Positions 8,967 to 16,701 are shown, counted from the first letter of the stretch. The stretch: 64,000 nucleotides of DNA from Leucobacter komagatae (GCF_006716085.1 NZ_VFON01000001.1:682001-746000); one strand, 5' to 3'. The notes: generated by a model not told the origin, from the letters alone. A program made the numbers and translations.

Positions 8967-9790
8967 TAGCTACTCACCCCCTCTATGGGCTGCCGCGGGT
9001 CGGACTCGTCGGACCCTTGCCTTGGAAAGACGGGCTGCTTGCGCGCGGAGGCTTCACGCACGATTGCGGCATACGTCTCGTAGGTCACATAATCAGCGCG
9101 GAAGTACTTCAGGGGCTCCCCTGCCTCCATCAGATACCCGCGTCCCGGCTTCGAAGCGACGAGACGTTCCACTTCCTCCGGTGCAGCCATCGGGAGCAAC
9201 ATCTTCACGCTGTCCGCATTTTCGACCGCCATAACGATCGCCCTCGCGTACTGGGCGCGGTCATGAAGCACCGCAGCCTCGGGGCGCTGCAAAATGGTCA
9301 TGACGTGCACCGCTGCCTTACTTCCTTCACGCAGCAGCCGCCCGACGATCCGACGAACTTCCTCACCCGCCTTCTTATCCGCTGCCGCCAGCAGACCCGC
9401 ATATTCCTCGAGAACGACGAGCACAGCACCGACTCGGGGATCGGTATAGACGTGAGCCGGAATCTGAACGATCCCGAGTTCCATGAGCTTGGAGATGCGC
9501 TCATCCATCAGACCCTCGACGTTCCGCAGAACCGCCACCGCGTGTTCTAGAGCTTGCGGTGAGGTGCCGAGCGCGAAGTCGTCAGGTTTCCCCGAGGCTG
9601 CTGGTCCGAGCAAGATTCCGGTTGGATCACAGCCGACGAGACGGACCCACGACACTTCTGCGCATTCCGCCAAAATGCGATACGCGGTCACACTCTTCCC
9701 ACTCCGGGTCCGGCCGGCGAGCACCGAACTTAGTTTCGCCGGATGGAAGGAGACTCGCGCGCCGTTCTCGTCTACTCCGAACTCAATCAT
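8966..9790 (-). CDS. FtsK/SpoIIIE-type DNA translocase ATPase, short (TraB-like motor domain)
   Basis: RecA-fold motor of 274 aa resembling the C-terminal half of AICE/plasmid TraB and FtsK. It opens with the strand pattern MIEFGVDENG that normally follows the linker in FtsK, then Walker A GRTRSGKS (residues 26-33, Lys32) and Walker B VLVVLEE (123-129). No membrane helix or recognisable C-terminal DNA-reading winged helix is present. GGAGAGG 7 bp before the ATG at 9790 decides the start; an ATG at 9829 has no ribosome site. It overlaps the preceding 131-aa gene by 8 bp. The missing N-terminal membrane part appears to be encoded by the gene at 10178-10843. Confidence 0.85.
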   Translation of the reverse strand: MIEFGVDENGARVSFHPAKLSSVLAGRTRSGKSVTAYRILAECAEVSWVRLVGCDPTGILLGPAASGKPDDFALGTSPQALEHAVAVLRNVEGLMDERISKLMELGIVQIPAHVYTDPRVGAVLVVLEEYAGLLAAADKKAGEEVRRIVGRLLREGSKAAVHVMTILQRPEAAVLHDRAQYARAIVMAVENADSVKMLLPMAAPEEVERLVASKPGRGYLMEAGEPLKYFRADYVTYETYAAIVREASARKQPVFPRQGSDESDPRQPIEGVSS

Positions 9791-10178
9791 CCCGAGACCT
9801 CTCCAAACGCTGTACGGCACGGATCGCATCAGGCAGGTCTTCCATCTCGATTGCGCCTTCTCCAGGTGGGGTGAGCTCCGCAGCCATGTCGATCAGTGCC
9901 TGTCCCAGCGCTGCCGCCTCAGGAGGAAACAACGGAAGCGGATTCTGGCCAGGAAGGTAAAGCGCGACCAGCATAGAACCCTCAACGGCGGGATGAGCCT
10001 CCGAACCGACACGAACACCACCACCCGCGAAACGGACCGTCAGAAAAATCGAACCGTCATCTTGCCTTACATGGTGCTCACGATTTACGGCTGCCGCATC
10101 CTCGCCCATCCACCCATAAATCTGTGCCGCGCGATGAGCACTGATCTGAGTCACGAAGTACCCGAATGTGTCCTTCAT
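9783..10178 (-). CDS. Hypothetical protein between the two halves of the putative translocase
   Basis: 131 residues, not recognised. It begins MKDTFGYFVTQISAHRAAQIYGWMGED, has no signal peptide or membrane segment, and is moderately acidic toward the C-terminus. The ATG shares its A with the TGA stop of the upstream membrane protein (TGATG), and its own stop overlaps the start of the ATPase gene, so the three are translationally coupled and probably expressed in fixed ratio. A role as a partner or linker of the split transfer motor is suggested only by position. Confidence 0.65.
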   Translation of the reverse strand: MKDTFGYFVTQISAHRAAQIYGWMGEDAAAVNREHHVRQDDGSIFLTVRFAGGGVRVGSEAHPAVEGSMLVALYLPGQNPLPLFPPEAAALGQALIDMAAELTPPGEGAIEMEDLPDAIRAVQRLERSRDD

Positions 10179-10843
10179 CAGAGACCCTGGCCATCATCAT
10201 TCGATGGGAGGAAGTCCGCAGCGGTTACCGTGGGCGGGGCCGGAGGCGCACCGATAAAGCCCGTAGTCGTCCCTTCCAGCGGATCGCGAACACGCGCTAA
10301 AATCGCGACCTCGTTCGGCCTGGTTCGCGTAACCTCCACAGCCTGAGCGCCCCACATATCCGCGATGCGCTCAGAGTGAGCGGCGATGTGTTCTGCCGTG
10401 ATGCGCGGAGTCAGTCCGACAATCGCAACCGGCCCAGCGGGAGCATTCTCGATGCGCAAAATTCGCGGCCCGAGGTCGGTGGTGTTGCCCGAGACGAGCC
10501 CCCATAGCTTCAAAGCAAGGGGTGGCTTCTGGCCAAGCGCCGTCCGAGGCACCCACCCGCAAACATCAACTAGAACTGGCCAAGCATCGAGCATTACGGC
10601 ACCAGCCGGAAGCAGAACCGCCGGAGTTCCAGCGACCGCGAGTCTCATCATTCTTAGCCACCGACGGGCGCTACGAATGACCCAGATGACTATCCAAATG
10701 ATGCTGACAAAAGCCGCTACGACAGAGAAGCCCCGAAGGTTGAAGATCGTCAACAACGGCGCAATGATGATGAGGCCCGAAAGCGGGATCCACGGAAGAA
10801 GGCCCATGACGGCGCCGATAGCGCTCTTGCCATTCGCGTTCAT
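10178..10843 (-). CDS. Membrane protein resembling the N-terminal half of a TraB/FtsK translocase
   Basis: 221 residues. Two hydrophobic helices lie at about residues 10-57, then a basic patch (RSARRWLRMMR) facing the cytoplasm. The second half (about 110-200) has a pattern found just before the motor domain of actinomycete TraB proteins: a proline-containing strand, a helix reading HSERIADMWGAQAVEV, a strand reading NEVAILARV, and the turn RDPLEG. The motor itself is absent here and is encoded two genes downstream. The ATG overlaps the stop of the preceding gene (ATGA). The TraB relationship is my inference from pattern, not an alignment. Confidence 0.65.
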   Translation of the reverse strand: MNANGKSAIGAVMGLLPWIPLSGLIIIAPLLTIFNLRGFSVVAAFVSIIWIVIWVIRSARRWLRMMRLAVAGTPAVLLPAGAVMLDAWPVLVDVCGWVPRTALGQKPPLALKLWGLVSGNTTDLGPRILRIENAPAGPVAIVGLTPRITAEHIAAHSERIADMWGAQAVEVTRTRPNEVAILARVRDPLEGTTTGFIGAPPAPPTVTAADFLPSNDDGQGL

Positions 10844-11199
10844 GAATTGGCCTTCCAGATGACCGCAAAGCGTGTGGGGCCAACGCCGGTAATCTTTTCG
10901 ATCCCGTCGACCAAGCCAACCCGGTGGACGTCATCCGTTATCCCAATCCGGCAGGCGTCGCCGTCCAGATCAACTGGGTTGTATTCGATTCCGGCTTGTT
11001 CGAGTGCGTCCCAATTGCCATGTGACGCTGCCCCTAGGGCGTCCGCAACTCCGACTGCGCGGACCTCACAGAGCGCAGTGGCGTTGGCCTCTACAGGGAT
11101 GACGACTGGCAGAGCGGGGCTCTTCCACGGGGTGTCAACTGGAGAGGGCAGACCCGGAATGATGTTCGCGAGGTAGGCCGCGATGAGAATTTCGAGCAT
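10840..11199 (-). CDS. Hypothetical protein of the element
   Basis: 119 residues, not recognised. The N-terminus MLEILIAAYLANIIPGLPSP has a short hydrophobic stretch that could be a weak membrane anchor; the rest is soluble with a possible helix-turn pattern near VDGIEKITGVGPTRFAV. AGGAGC lies a few bases upstream of the ATG. Its stop overlaps the start of the membrane protein gene by 4 bp, placing it in the same operon as the putative transfer genes. Confidence 0.6.
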   Translation of the reverse strand: MLEILIAAYLANIIPGLPSPVDTPWKSPALPVVIPVEANATALCEVRAVGVADALGAASHGNWDALEQAGIEYNPVDLDGDACRIGITDDVHRVGLVDGIEKITGVGPTRFAVIWKANS

Positions 11200-11304
11200 G
11201 ATTGAAGTGCTCCTTTCTTTGATGGTTCTTGGGGAGGGGCAGGAGAGGGCGGGGTCCAGCCGCCCTCTCTCGTCCTTATGCTTGCGAGCAGCGGCTAGCG
11301 GAGA

Positions 11305-11712
11305 TCACTCTGCCTTTCCGGTGCGACGCGCGGCCTGTGCGAGCAGATCGCTGATCGACCCGACGGGAGTGAAGCCTTCTGTAAAAACCTTCCCAGCAAG
11401 GGAGGCTCGCGGCGCTCCGCCGTTGAACCCGGCCTTCGCGTCGCCGCGTGGAGTGATCTCCACGGTCTGTCCTTGCGCTGCGAGCAGCCCGCCCGAGCCG
11501 AGATCGGTAGCCTCCGTCGTGGACTCGACCGTCAGGTTCTCAAGGACAGTTCCCTTGTACATCGCCGTGACGCCGGCAAAGCGACGAAGGGGACGCCCGT
11601 TGCGCAGGACGGGCGTCCCCGAGTCAAAGTCGGTTACGGGTCGACCTTCACCTCCGCCCATAAAAGTCACGTCGCTTGCGGGAGCAAAAAAAGTGATCTC
11701 TCGTAGTGCCAT
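11305..11712 (-). CDS. Hypothetical protein of the element, beta-rich
   Basis: 135 residues, not recognised. AGGAAGG placed 7 bp before the ATG at 11712 (protein MALREITFF) decides the start over an upstream ATG at 11784. The sequence is glycine-rich with alternating hydrophobic residues (MYKGTVLENLTVES, QTVEITPRGDAKAG), which suggests a small beta-barrel such as an OB fold, but this is a guess. It sits between the 108-aa and 119-aa genes in the same orientation. Confidence 0.65.
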   Translation of the reverse strand: MALREITFFAPASDVTFMGGGEGRPVTDFDSGTPVLRNGRPLRRFAGVTAMYKGTVLENLTVESTTEATDLGSGGLLAAQGQTVEITPRGDAKAGFNGGAPRASLAGKVFTEGFTPVGSISDLLAQAARRTGKAE

Positions 11713-11802
11713 GATTCGGCCTTCCTGTTGTAATTCTTGGGTGCTTGGGATGAGTCGGATAAGGGCTAGGCGGGCCGGGACCATCCCGCCCGCCCAATGG
11801 TT

Positions 11803-12129
11803 CTATGCGTTGAGGAGAACTTCCTTGAGACGGGGTGATACATGGCGCAGGAGCATCTGGCGGTTGATAACTTCGCTGGCCGCCACGTCTGCCTCGTCCT
11901 TGCGGTAGAGGCTGATGCTAACTACCCCGGCGGCGTCCTGAACCAGAGTCAAAGTCCCGCCGCGCTTGGTTGGCTCGGTGTGCGACAATGCAGCACCTCC
12001 GCCACCGAGTGCCTGAGCTTCCCAGGCGAGTGCGGTGGCTACGAGGGCATCCAACTGATCCCTGGAGACGGAGGCATCGACCTCGTCAACAACGATCTTC
12101 CGCCCGTTTCGAATTCTTGAAATTTTCAT
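11803..12129 (-). CDS. Hypothetical protein, first gene of the element's minus-strand operon
   Basis: 108 residues, not recognised. It starts MKISRIRNGRKIVVDEVDASVSR and has a helix near residues 22-40 followed by a beta pattern (TLTLVQDAAGVVSISLYRKDE). AAAAGGAG upstream of the ATG is a strong ribosome site. The gap to the divergent regulator at 12334 should hold the operon promoter. No transmembrane segment is seen. Confidence 0.6.
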   Translation of the reverse strand: MKISRIRNGRKIVVDEVDASVSRDQLDALVATALAWEAQALGGGGAALSHTEPTKRGGTLTLVQDAAGVVSISLYRKDEADVAASEVINRQMLLRHVSPRLKEVLLNA

Positions 12130-12206
12130 GAAGGTACTCCTTTTGGTTACGCAAAGTTGCCGTTGATCGGCGGCTGCCGAACAGGGAATGCATCATTTAG
12201 AGGCAT

Positions 12207-12312
12207 CGCTTGCCCGTGATAAACGCTACGTGAGGAGTCGAAGCAAGTCAATAAGCAAGTGCGCTTGCCGGCGCTAATCGTTACCGCCGGTTCCTGTTTA
12301 TTGGGGGCAAGT
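12207..12312. promoter_or_regulatory. Iterated GGCAAG[T/C] motif in the divergent promoter region
   Basis: The hexamer GCAAG[T/C] occurs five times in 106 bp on either strand: CGCTTGCC at 12207, GCAAGT at 12243 and 12255, CGCTTGCC at 12262 and GGCAAGT at 12306. The central pair forms the palindrome GCAAG-TGCG-CTTGC (12255-12268). It lies between the divergent regulator and the element's operon, where operators for an autoregulating HTH protein are expected. The rest of 12130-12333 shows no gene. Confidence 0.55.
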
Positions 12313-12333
12313 CCCTGGTGTTATGGTGAAACT

Positions 12334-12867
12334 ATGGATCTCTGGACCGGCACAAAAATTGCTCAAGACCTCGGCGTGTCGGGAGACCAAGTGACGCGCT
12401 GGAGTGCCACAGGTGTGCTGCGTTCGATAGGTGAGGTGGGGACTGCCGTAATCTACAAAGCTCAGGACGTAAAGCGGCTGTCGTCAGCTCAGCGGGCGAA
12501 CCTGACCGTCACGGATGCTCTTCCCGACGCGGTACTTGTTCGCCTTGGGGTCCCGTCCGAAGAACCAGATGGTCGTTGGATGGGCTGGCATGAGTCATGG
12601 GACGAGGAGAAGAAGCGCGATGCTGCGCGCCAATATTGGCGCGTGAAGAACCCCGCTGCGCGGATCAGCAGTGCGCTAGTGGCGTTGGTTGGGCCGCTCG
12701 TCGTAGGAGTCTGGAATATTGAAGACGCAGCGATTGATCCAACCAGGCGAAAGACTGTCTTTGTCCTGGGAGAGGCTACTCCTGACCAACGAAAAGCGTA
12801 CGAAAACCACTGGATCGAGCTGAGTGGTCAAGCGCCCGTTCGATATTGGCCGAAAAGACCCAAGTAG
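12334..12867 (+). CDS. HTH regulator of the element (MerR-like N-terminus)
   Basis: 177 residues, the only plus-strand gene of the element. The N-terminus MDLWTGTKIAQDLGVSGDQV reads as a MerR/HTH_17 helix-turn-helix (about residues 5-27), continued by a wing (GTAVIYKAQDVKRL). The rest, with the segment WDEEKKRDAARQYWRVKNPAAR, is not recognised. The ATG at 12334 lies after a weak GGTGA; an in-frame upstream ATG at 12259 would add residues unlike the HTH family. Divergent orientation and iterated motifs upstream suggest it controls the transfer/integration operon and itself. Confidence 0.65.
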   Translation: MDLWTGTKIAQDLGVSGDQVTRWSATGVLRSIGEVGTAVIYKAQDVKRLSSAQRANLTVTDALPDAVLVRLGVPSEEPDGRWMGWHESWDEEKKRDAARQYWRVKNPAARISSALVALVGPLVVGVWNIEDAAIDPTRRKTVFVLGEATPDQRKAYENHWIELSGQAPVRYWPKRPK

Positions 12868-12886
12868 GACCTTTGCGATTTGAGGT

Positions 12887-13096
12887 TCACCGGTCCGCAA
12901 GTTCCAACATGGTAATTGCGTGTTGGTCGTTCATCAGCTCTGCAATGCGTTCAGGGCTGAACCTCACGCACTCGGCATGATCGTGCTCCTCACAGAGCTC
13001 CGCATTGGAACCCTCGGTTTGGGCTGTATTTGAGGTTTTCAGTACTTGGCGGGTTCCGTCCGTTTCAGGGCTGCTGGTGGAGTGCGTTGCGAGCAT
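12887..13096 (-). CDS. Small hypothetical protein downstream of rep
   Basis: 69 residues, not recognised; acidic and His/Cys-containing middle (ELCEEHDHAECVRF), which could be a small metal site, and a C-terminal helix (SPERIAELMNDQHAITMLELA). It starts 3 bp after the rep stop, so it is probably translated from the rep message. It ends 19 bp from the convergent regulator. Confidence 0.5.
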   Translation of the reverse strand: MLATHSTSSPETDGTRQVLKTSNTAQTEGSNAELCEEHDHAECVRFSPERIAELMNDQHAITMLELADR

Positions 13097-13099
13097 GTT

Positions 13100-14734
13100 C
13101 TAATTCTCTTGCAGCACCGGTGTAAACCCAACCCCCCGAGAACTGAGGTAACTCTCAAGTGCATCAGTCCCGCCGCGCTCGGCCGCTTCAAGCGCTCCCA
13201 CTAGCCAACTCGGACGCCACACAAGACGACCGTACCAAGCATCGCGTGGGATCTCACCCAGCGGTTCACCTCGAAGCTCAACTTGAGCAACTGTTTCATC
13301 GTCTTCACTCTCTCCGCGAGCAGCGAGAACCGCGTTCCAGTGATCGGCTCTAGAGGAAGAGCCCTTCACTTGTAGCGACCAGTGGATTTGGTGTCGCCCT
13401 CGCGAAGAGCGTTCCCATTCATGCCAGAGTGCCCACAGGCCAGGCGAAGTGATCGCCTCGATCGAACCGGTATCGAGATCGACCAGGCTCAGCCTTCCAT
13501 CCTCCATGTCGATGATTTCCCAACGACGAGGCGTGCGAATCCCGAACCGCCGTGCATGCAGATCGTCGGCGCACCGCGCTAGGACCTCAAATGGAGTGAC
13601 ATTGCGCTCTGTACGAGCGCCCTTCGTGTGCGCACCGCTTGCGACCTCGAAACCGATCCTCGCAGCGACATCGTAAGTCGCCTTCGAGAGGTAAGAACCG
13701 ACGAACTCGGACCCGCCGTCATGCACCTCCCGCAAGTCGAAGCCCTCTGGATCGGCACGGAATCCTGCCTTCTCAACCGCCCTGCGATACCGCCCAAAGA
13801 CCTGCGCGCCGAATACCAACTCCCCGAGGCCGTTGCGGTCCCACCGCGAGTTCGTCTTGAGGAGCCCGTTCAGGTACGAGTCAAGATCCTCGCGCAAACC
13901 GTTGCCGAGGCTGCCCGTGACGAAGAGAAGCGCGTGAAAGTGGACGTGCCAGCCGTGGCCTCCGGAGCCAGGGAGAGAGACAGTCGCCTCGGTCGCCCTA
14001 ACCCGGCCCGCTACACCGAACCGCTCTGCATCCCCGAGCACCGCAGGCTCAACCCACTCACGACCTTTCCGACTCCGCACCCGCTCCTTTCGACCAGACC
14101 AAGCAACGCCGCCAAGCCCCGAACGCCAGCCCTCCTGCAGCGCATCGAAGAGGTCGTCAAGCGAGTCCTTCCGAGTGTGCCGAACGGTCAGCGTCATCAG
14201 ATAGACACGGCCACCGAGACGATGACAAGTCGCGACTGCGCGCGAAATCTCTTCCGCGCGGCGCTGGGCAATTACCGCGGAGCATCGAGGGCAAGACCAC
14301 ACAGAGCCGCAGAGCGTCACACCCGAGTATCCGGCTACAGCGCCGTTCGCCAAGTCGCGGCGCTTCACCCCTGCGCCGGTGGACGGAGCACCAGGATCAT
14401 CCCTCAAAACGCGACCGCACTGCCTGACCGGACGCAACGTCGAAGCCTGCCAAAGTAGCGCACGCGCGCCCCAACGAATCGCACGCCGCTCGCCAACACT
14501 GTCGGGAGAATCAGCGTCCTTCTCGCCCTCCAGACTCTGCCCCCAACAGTAACTCAGAGTACTATCAAGGGCCGCCGTTCCGGCGTCCTCGCTCGCTTCG
14601 CTCGCGGCGGCACTGCCGCCGCGCTTACGCTCCGCACGCGCGGCTCTCGTGCCGCGCCCATAATCGGTCTGGGTATCGTCAGCGGCCAGATATACACTGA
14701 GAGCGCTGGCCACGCCCGGGTCGAGATTGTCCAT
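13100..14734 (-). CDS. rep: Rolling-circle replication initiator (HUH Rep)
   Basis: 544 residues resembling Rep proteins of Streptomyces-type rolling-circle plasmids and AICEs. A Cys cluster CGSVWSCPRC (142-151) precedes motif 1 (YLMTLTVRH, 178-186), the HUH metal-binding motif HVHFHALL (263-270, His265 and His267), and motif 3 with candidate nicking tyrosines Tyr348 and Tyr354 in YLSKATY. The N-terminal 90 residues are low in complexity. GGGAG lies 5 bp before the ATG at 14734. It lies at the far end of the element beside attR. Nicking would begin replication of the excised circle and possibly transfer. Confidence 0.88.
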   Translation of the reverse strand: MDNLDPGVASALSVYLAADDTQTDYGRGTRAARAERKRGGSAAASEASEDAGTAALDSTLSYCWGQSLEGEKDADSPDSVGERRAIRWGARALLWQASTLRPVRQCGRVLRDDPGAPSTGAGVKRRDLANGAVAGYSGVTLCGSVWSCPRCSAVIAQRRAEEISRAVATCHRLGGRVYLMTLTVRHTRKDSLDDLFDALQEGWRSGLGGVAWSGRKERVRSRKGREWVEPAVLGDAERFGVAGRVRATEATVSLPGSGGHGWHVHFHALLFVTGSLGNGLREDLDSYLNGLLKTNSRWDRNGLGELVFGAQVFGRYRRAVEKAGFRADPEGFDLREVHDGGSEFVGSYLSKATYDVAARIGFEVASGAHTKGARTERNVTPFEVLARCADDLHARRFGIRTPRRWEIIDMEDGRLSLVDLDTGSIEAITSPGLWALWHEWERSSRGRHQIHWSLQVKGSSSRADHWNAVLAARGESEDDETVAQVELRGEPLGEIPRDAWYGRLVWRPSWLVGALEAAERGGTDALESYLSSRGVGFTPVLQEN

Positions 14735-14750
14735 GATTTCTCCCGGTAGA

Positions 14751-14782
14751 GGGGCCGCCGTTCTTGGTCGGGCGGCGGTCCC
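14751..14782 (+). terminator. GC-rich hairpin with T-run upstream of rep
   Basis: GGGGCCGCCG pairs with CGGCGGTCCC (one mismatch, 12-nt loop) and is followed by TTTT on the plus strand, the form of an intrinsic terminator reading toward attR. It overlaps the rep leader, so on the minus strand it could equally act as an attenuator or belong to the double-strand origin. Confidence 0.45.
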
Positions 14783-14925
14783 TTTTCATGCCCGAGAGCC
14801 GGTCGGCAGGTGGTCGGTGCCTGGCGAGAATCGGCGCTCATCCCCGGTCAGGGAATGGCGGCGGATGGCAAGCGCTGCGAGGGCTAGCGGCGATTGCAAC
14901 GCGGGCGTATGGCGTTCACGACGGC

Positions 14926-14969
14926 CTCATAATCCGTCGGTCGCGGGTTCAAGCCCCGCACGCCCTACT
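14926..14969 (+). repeat. Right attachment site (44-bp copy of the tRNA 3' half)
   Basis: Identical to 7492-7535. Upstream bases do not form the 5' half of a tRNA, so this is a duplicated attachment core (attR), not a second tRNA gene. 14970-15319 downstream contains no gene I can support, only the left copy of a structured repeat (15267-15320). Confidence 0.9.
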
Positions 14970-15266
14970 TCCCTGCAGCTGTGCTCCCGCCACTGCTGGG
15001 TATCTGCTGTTACCGGCGCAGGTGCTGGCCGCGCGCCCATCCCAGTGCCACCGTCGTGACACAGGGTCGGGCATTCCGCGGGTAGTTGCCCTCCAAGACT
15101 GCTGCCATCACAGATGTGTCACGTTTGACCTGTGGGCGGCGCAGGCGAGCTAAAGTTGCGGGCAGGGCTGATGACAACGGCGTCGCCAGTCCGCCCACTT
15201 CCGCCCCGAACACATGGGCGCTCTCCGCTACTCTCCGCCGCTCACCGCCCGCGTCCACCCCAGGCA

Positions 15267-15320
15267 CCGCTCGCACCCAATTTCTCGACTGCGCCTCATA
15301 TTCCCTCAGAGTTTGAGGCG
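15267..15320. repeat. Left remnant of a structured repeat interrupted by the IS
   Basis: 54 bp that match 16758-16811 at 43 of 54 positions with no gaps, ending exactly where the IS30-type terminal repeat begins. The right remnant continues after the IS. Confidence 0.7.
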
Positions 15321-16603
15321 GTTTCAGGGAGTTAGTGCAACACCAGCCAATAGTTCGTTCAGTTTCTCACGAGGCGTCGCCCACCCCAACGTTTCCCGTG
15401 GCCGATCATTCAACATGCGCTGCATGTCCGCCAACTCTCCATCCGTGACCGTGTTGAAGTTCGTTCCCTTGGGATAGAAATCACGCACGAGCCCGTTGTA
15501 GTTCTCGTTACTGCCACGCTGCCAGGGCGAGTGCGGGTCACAGAACAACACTCGGCACCCCGTCGCGACACTGAACTTCACGTGCTGCGCCATCTCCGCA
15601 CCCTGATCCCACGTGATCGTCTCTCGGAACGCCTGCGGCAGCCCCGAGATCATGGCCTGTAACACCTCGATCACGGTCTCAGAGTCACGCCGCCCCGGAA
15701 GTCGACCCACCAGCCCATACCGGGTGCTCCGCTCCACGAGCGTCACGATCCCGGAGTTCTGCGGCCCCACTACCAGGTCTCCTTCCCAATGCCCAGGCAC
15801 AGCCCGATCCTCAACGGCTGCTGGCCGGTCACTCAGCCTCGCCCCTGCAAGCCACGAGCGTTGCGGACGCGGCGGAAGCTTCGACCGGGGCTTCCGGGTC
15901 GTCCTGCCAGACCGGACTGCTTTCTCAACAGTCAACTCATGCCGGAGCGCTCCCTTGCCCTGCACGTAGAGTGCCTGATAGATCGTCTCGTGGGACACAC
16001 GCATTTCCTGACAGTCCGGGAAGTCAACCAGCAAGCGCTTGGAGACTTGCCGGGGTGAGTGTTTCTCGTTTAATCGTGCCACGACTTCCGCGCGAAGGCG
16101 GGTGTGATCGAGCTTGTGTGGTCTCGGACGGGGTCTTCTCGCTTTTGCGTGGAAGTGCGCGACGTCCGCGCTGTATTGTCTGCCGTGCCGCCCGTCCATG
16201 ATCGATGCCCGCTGGAGTTCGCGAGACACAGTCGACGGAGCGACCGCGAGTTCTTTCGCGATGCTCCGCAGTGACAGTGGCGGCTGCATGCTTCGCGCGG
16301 CCTGGATAAAGGCCCGATCCGGGAGCGTGAGGCGATGGTAGGAGGATCCGGGCGTGCGGGTGTCCTGGTCAAGGGTGTCAGGCTCGGGATGGATACGTGG
16401 ACGCCCTGGGGTGAGAGTCATGCCTGCAATTTTTGCCCAGCTCTTCACATTTTCCCGGCTGAGAGCGAGTGTTTGGGCCGCGTGTTGCATCGTGTGTCCG
16501 CGGGTGATCAACGCGTAGACCGCGAGTCGGGTTTCCCAGGGATGGCGTACACCCATGTTGGTTCCGTTCAAGGTTCAGGGTGTTGCACTAGCAACCTGAA
16601 ACC
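15320..16603 (-). mobile_element. IS30-family insertion sequence
   Basis: A 1284-bp element with 25-bp terminal inverted repeats, 15320-15344 and 16579-16603, matching at 22 of 25 positions (GGTTTCAGG ... TAGTGCAACACC). It encodes one intact IS30-type transposase. Flanks TTGAGGCG and CTGAAGCG are an imperfect possible target duplication. The exact ends may differ by a few bases. Confidence 0.88.
15324..16571 (-). CDS. IS30-family transposase
   Basis: DDE transposase, 415 aa. N-terminal helix-turn-helix segments (TMQHAAQTLALSRENVKSWA and SLRSIAKELAVAPSTVSREL) bind the ends. The catalytic core shows the IS30 triad: Asp in HWEGDLVVG, Asp in TWDQGAEMA, and Glu in SPWQRGSNENYNGLVRDFYPKG (Glu of SNEN). 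The stop codon lies inside the left inverted repeat, so no extra coding space is left. The reading frame is intact, so the copy may be active. Confidence 0.93.
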   Translation of the reverse strand: MNGTNMGVRHPWETRLAVYALITRGHTMQHAAQTLALSRENVKSWAKIAGMTLTPGRPRIHPEPDTLDQDTRTPGSSYHRLTLPDRAFIQAARSMQPPLSLRSIAKELAVAPSTVSRELQRASIMDGRHGRQYSADVAHFHAKARRPRPRPHKLDHTRLRAEVVARLNEKHSPRQVSKRLLVDFPDCQEMRVSHETIYQALYVQGKGALRHELTVEKAVRSGRTTRKPRSKLPPRPQRSWLAGARLSDRPAAVEDRAVPGHWEGDLVVGPQNSGIVTLVERSTRYGLVGRLPGRRDSETVIEVLQAMISGLPQAFRETITWDQGAEMAQHVKFSVATGCRVLFCDPHSPWQRGSNENYNGLVRDFYPKGTNFNTVTDGELADMQRMLNDRPRETLGWATPREKLNELLAGVALTP

Positions 16604-16606
16604 ACC

Positions 16607-16629
16607 TGAAGCGCACCAGATTATTTGGG
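16607..16629. repeat. Right remnant of the interrupted structured repeat
   Basis: Directly outside the IS right end, this segment ending in CCAGATTATTTGGGG matches 16807-16829 apart from three bases. Joined to 15267-15320 it rebuilds the uninterrupted copy. Confidence 0.7.
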
Positions 16630-16655
16630 GTGTTTGGGAGTTGGGAGACTCCTCA

Positions 16656-16701
16656 CCCGCGGGCCCCCGCACCCGCAGGCCCCCGCACCCGCAGGCCTCC
16701 A
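16656..16701. repeat. Short GC-rich tandem repeat
   Basis: About 2.5 copies of a 16-bp unit reading CCCCGCACCCGCAGGC lie in the gene-free stretch after the IS. Confidence 0.7.

Larger units (their letters stand above)
7492..14969. mobile_element. Compact AICE-like integrative element (tRNA-integrated, HUH Rep, FtsK-like ATPase)
   Basis: Identical 44-bp repeats bound 7.4 kb that contain a tyrosine integrase next to the tRNA, an excisionase-like HTH protein, an FtsK/SpoIIIE-type ATPase, a membrane protein, a divergent HTH regulator and a rolling-circle Rep. Actinomycete integrative and conjugative elements (pSAM2 type) are defined by int, xis, rep and a TraB/FtsK translocase, so the element fits that class. 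It is at the small end for AICEs and shows no obvious cargo. Direct evidence is the repeats and the gene content; transfer or excision activity is inference. Confidence 0.85.

Noticed and set aside
13159..14458. Plus-strand ORFs opposite rep
   Set aside because: Antisense shadow; the HUH, Cys cluster and motif 1 support the minus-strand rep.
14554..14841. Small ORF overlapping the 5' end of rep
   Set aside because: It is out of frame with Rep and rich in Arg/Pro shadows of the rep coding sequence.
14926..14969. Second tRNA gene with anticodon CAT
   Set aside because: Only the 3' half is present and the upstream bases cannot form the D-arm or acceptor 5' strand, so it is an attachment site.
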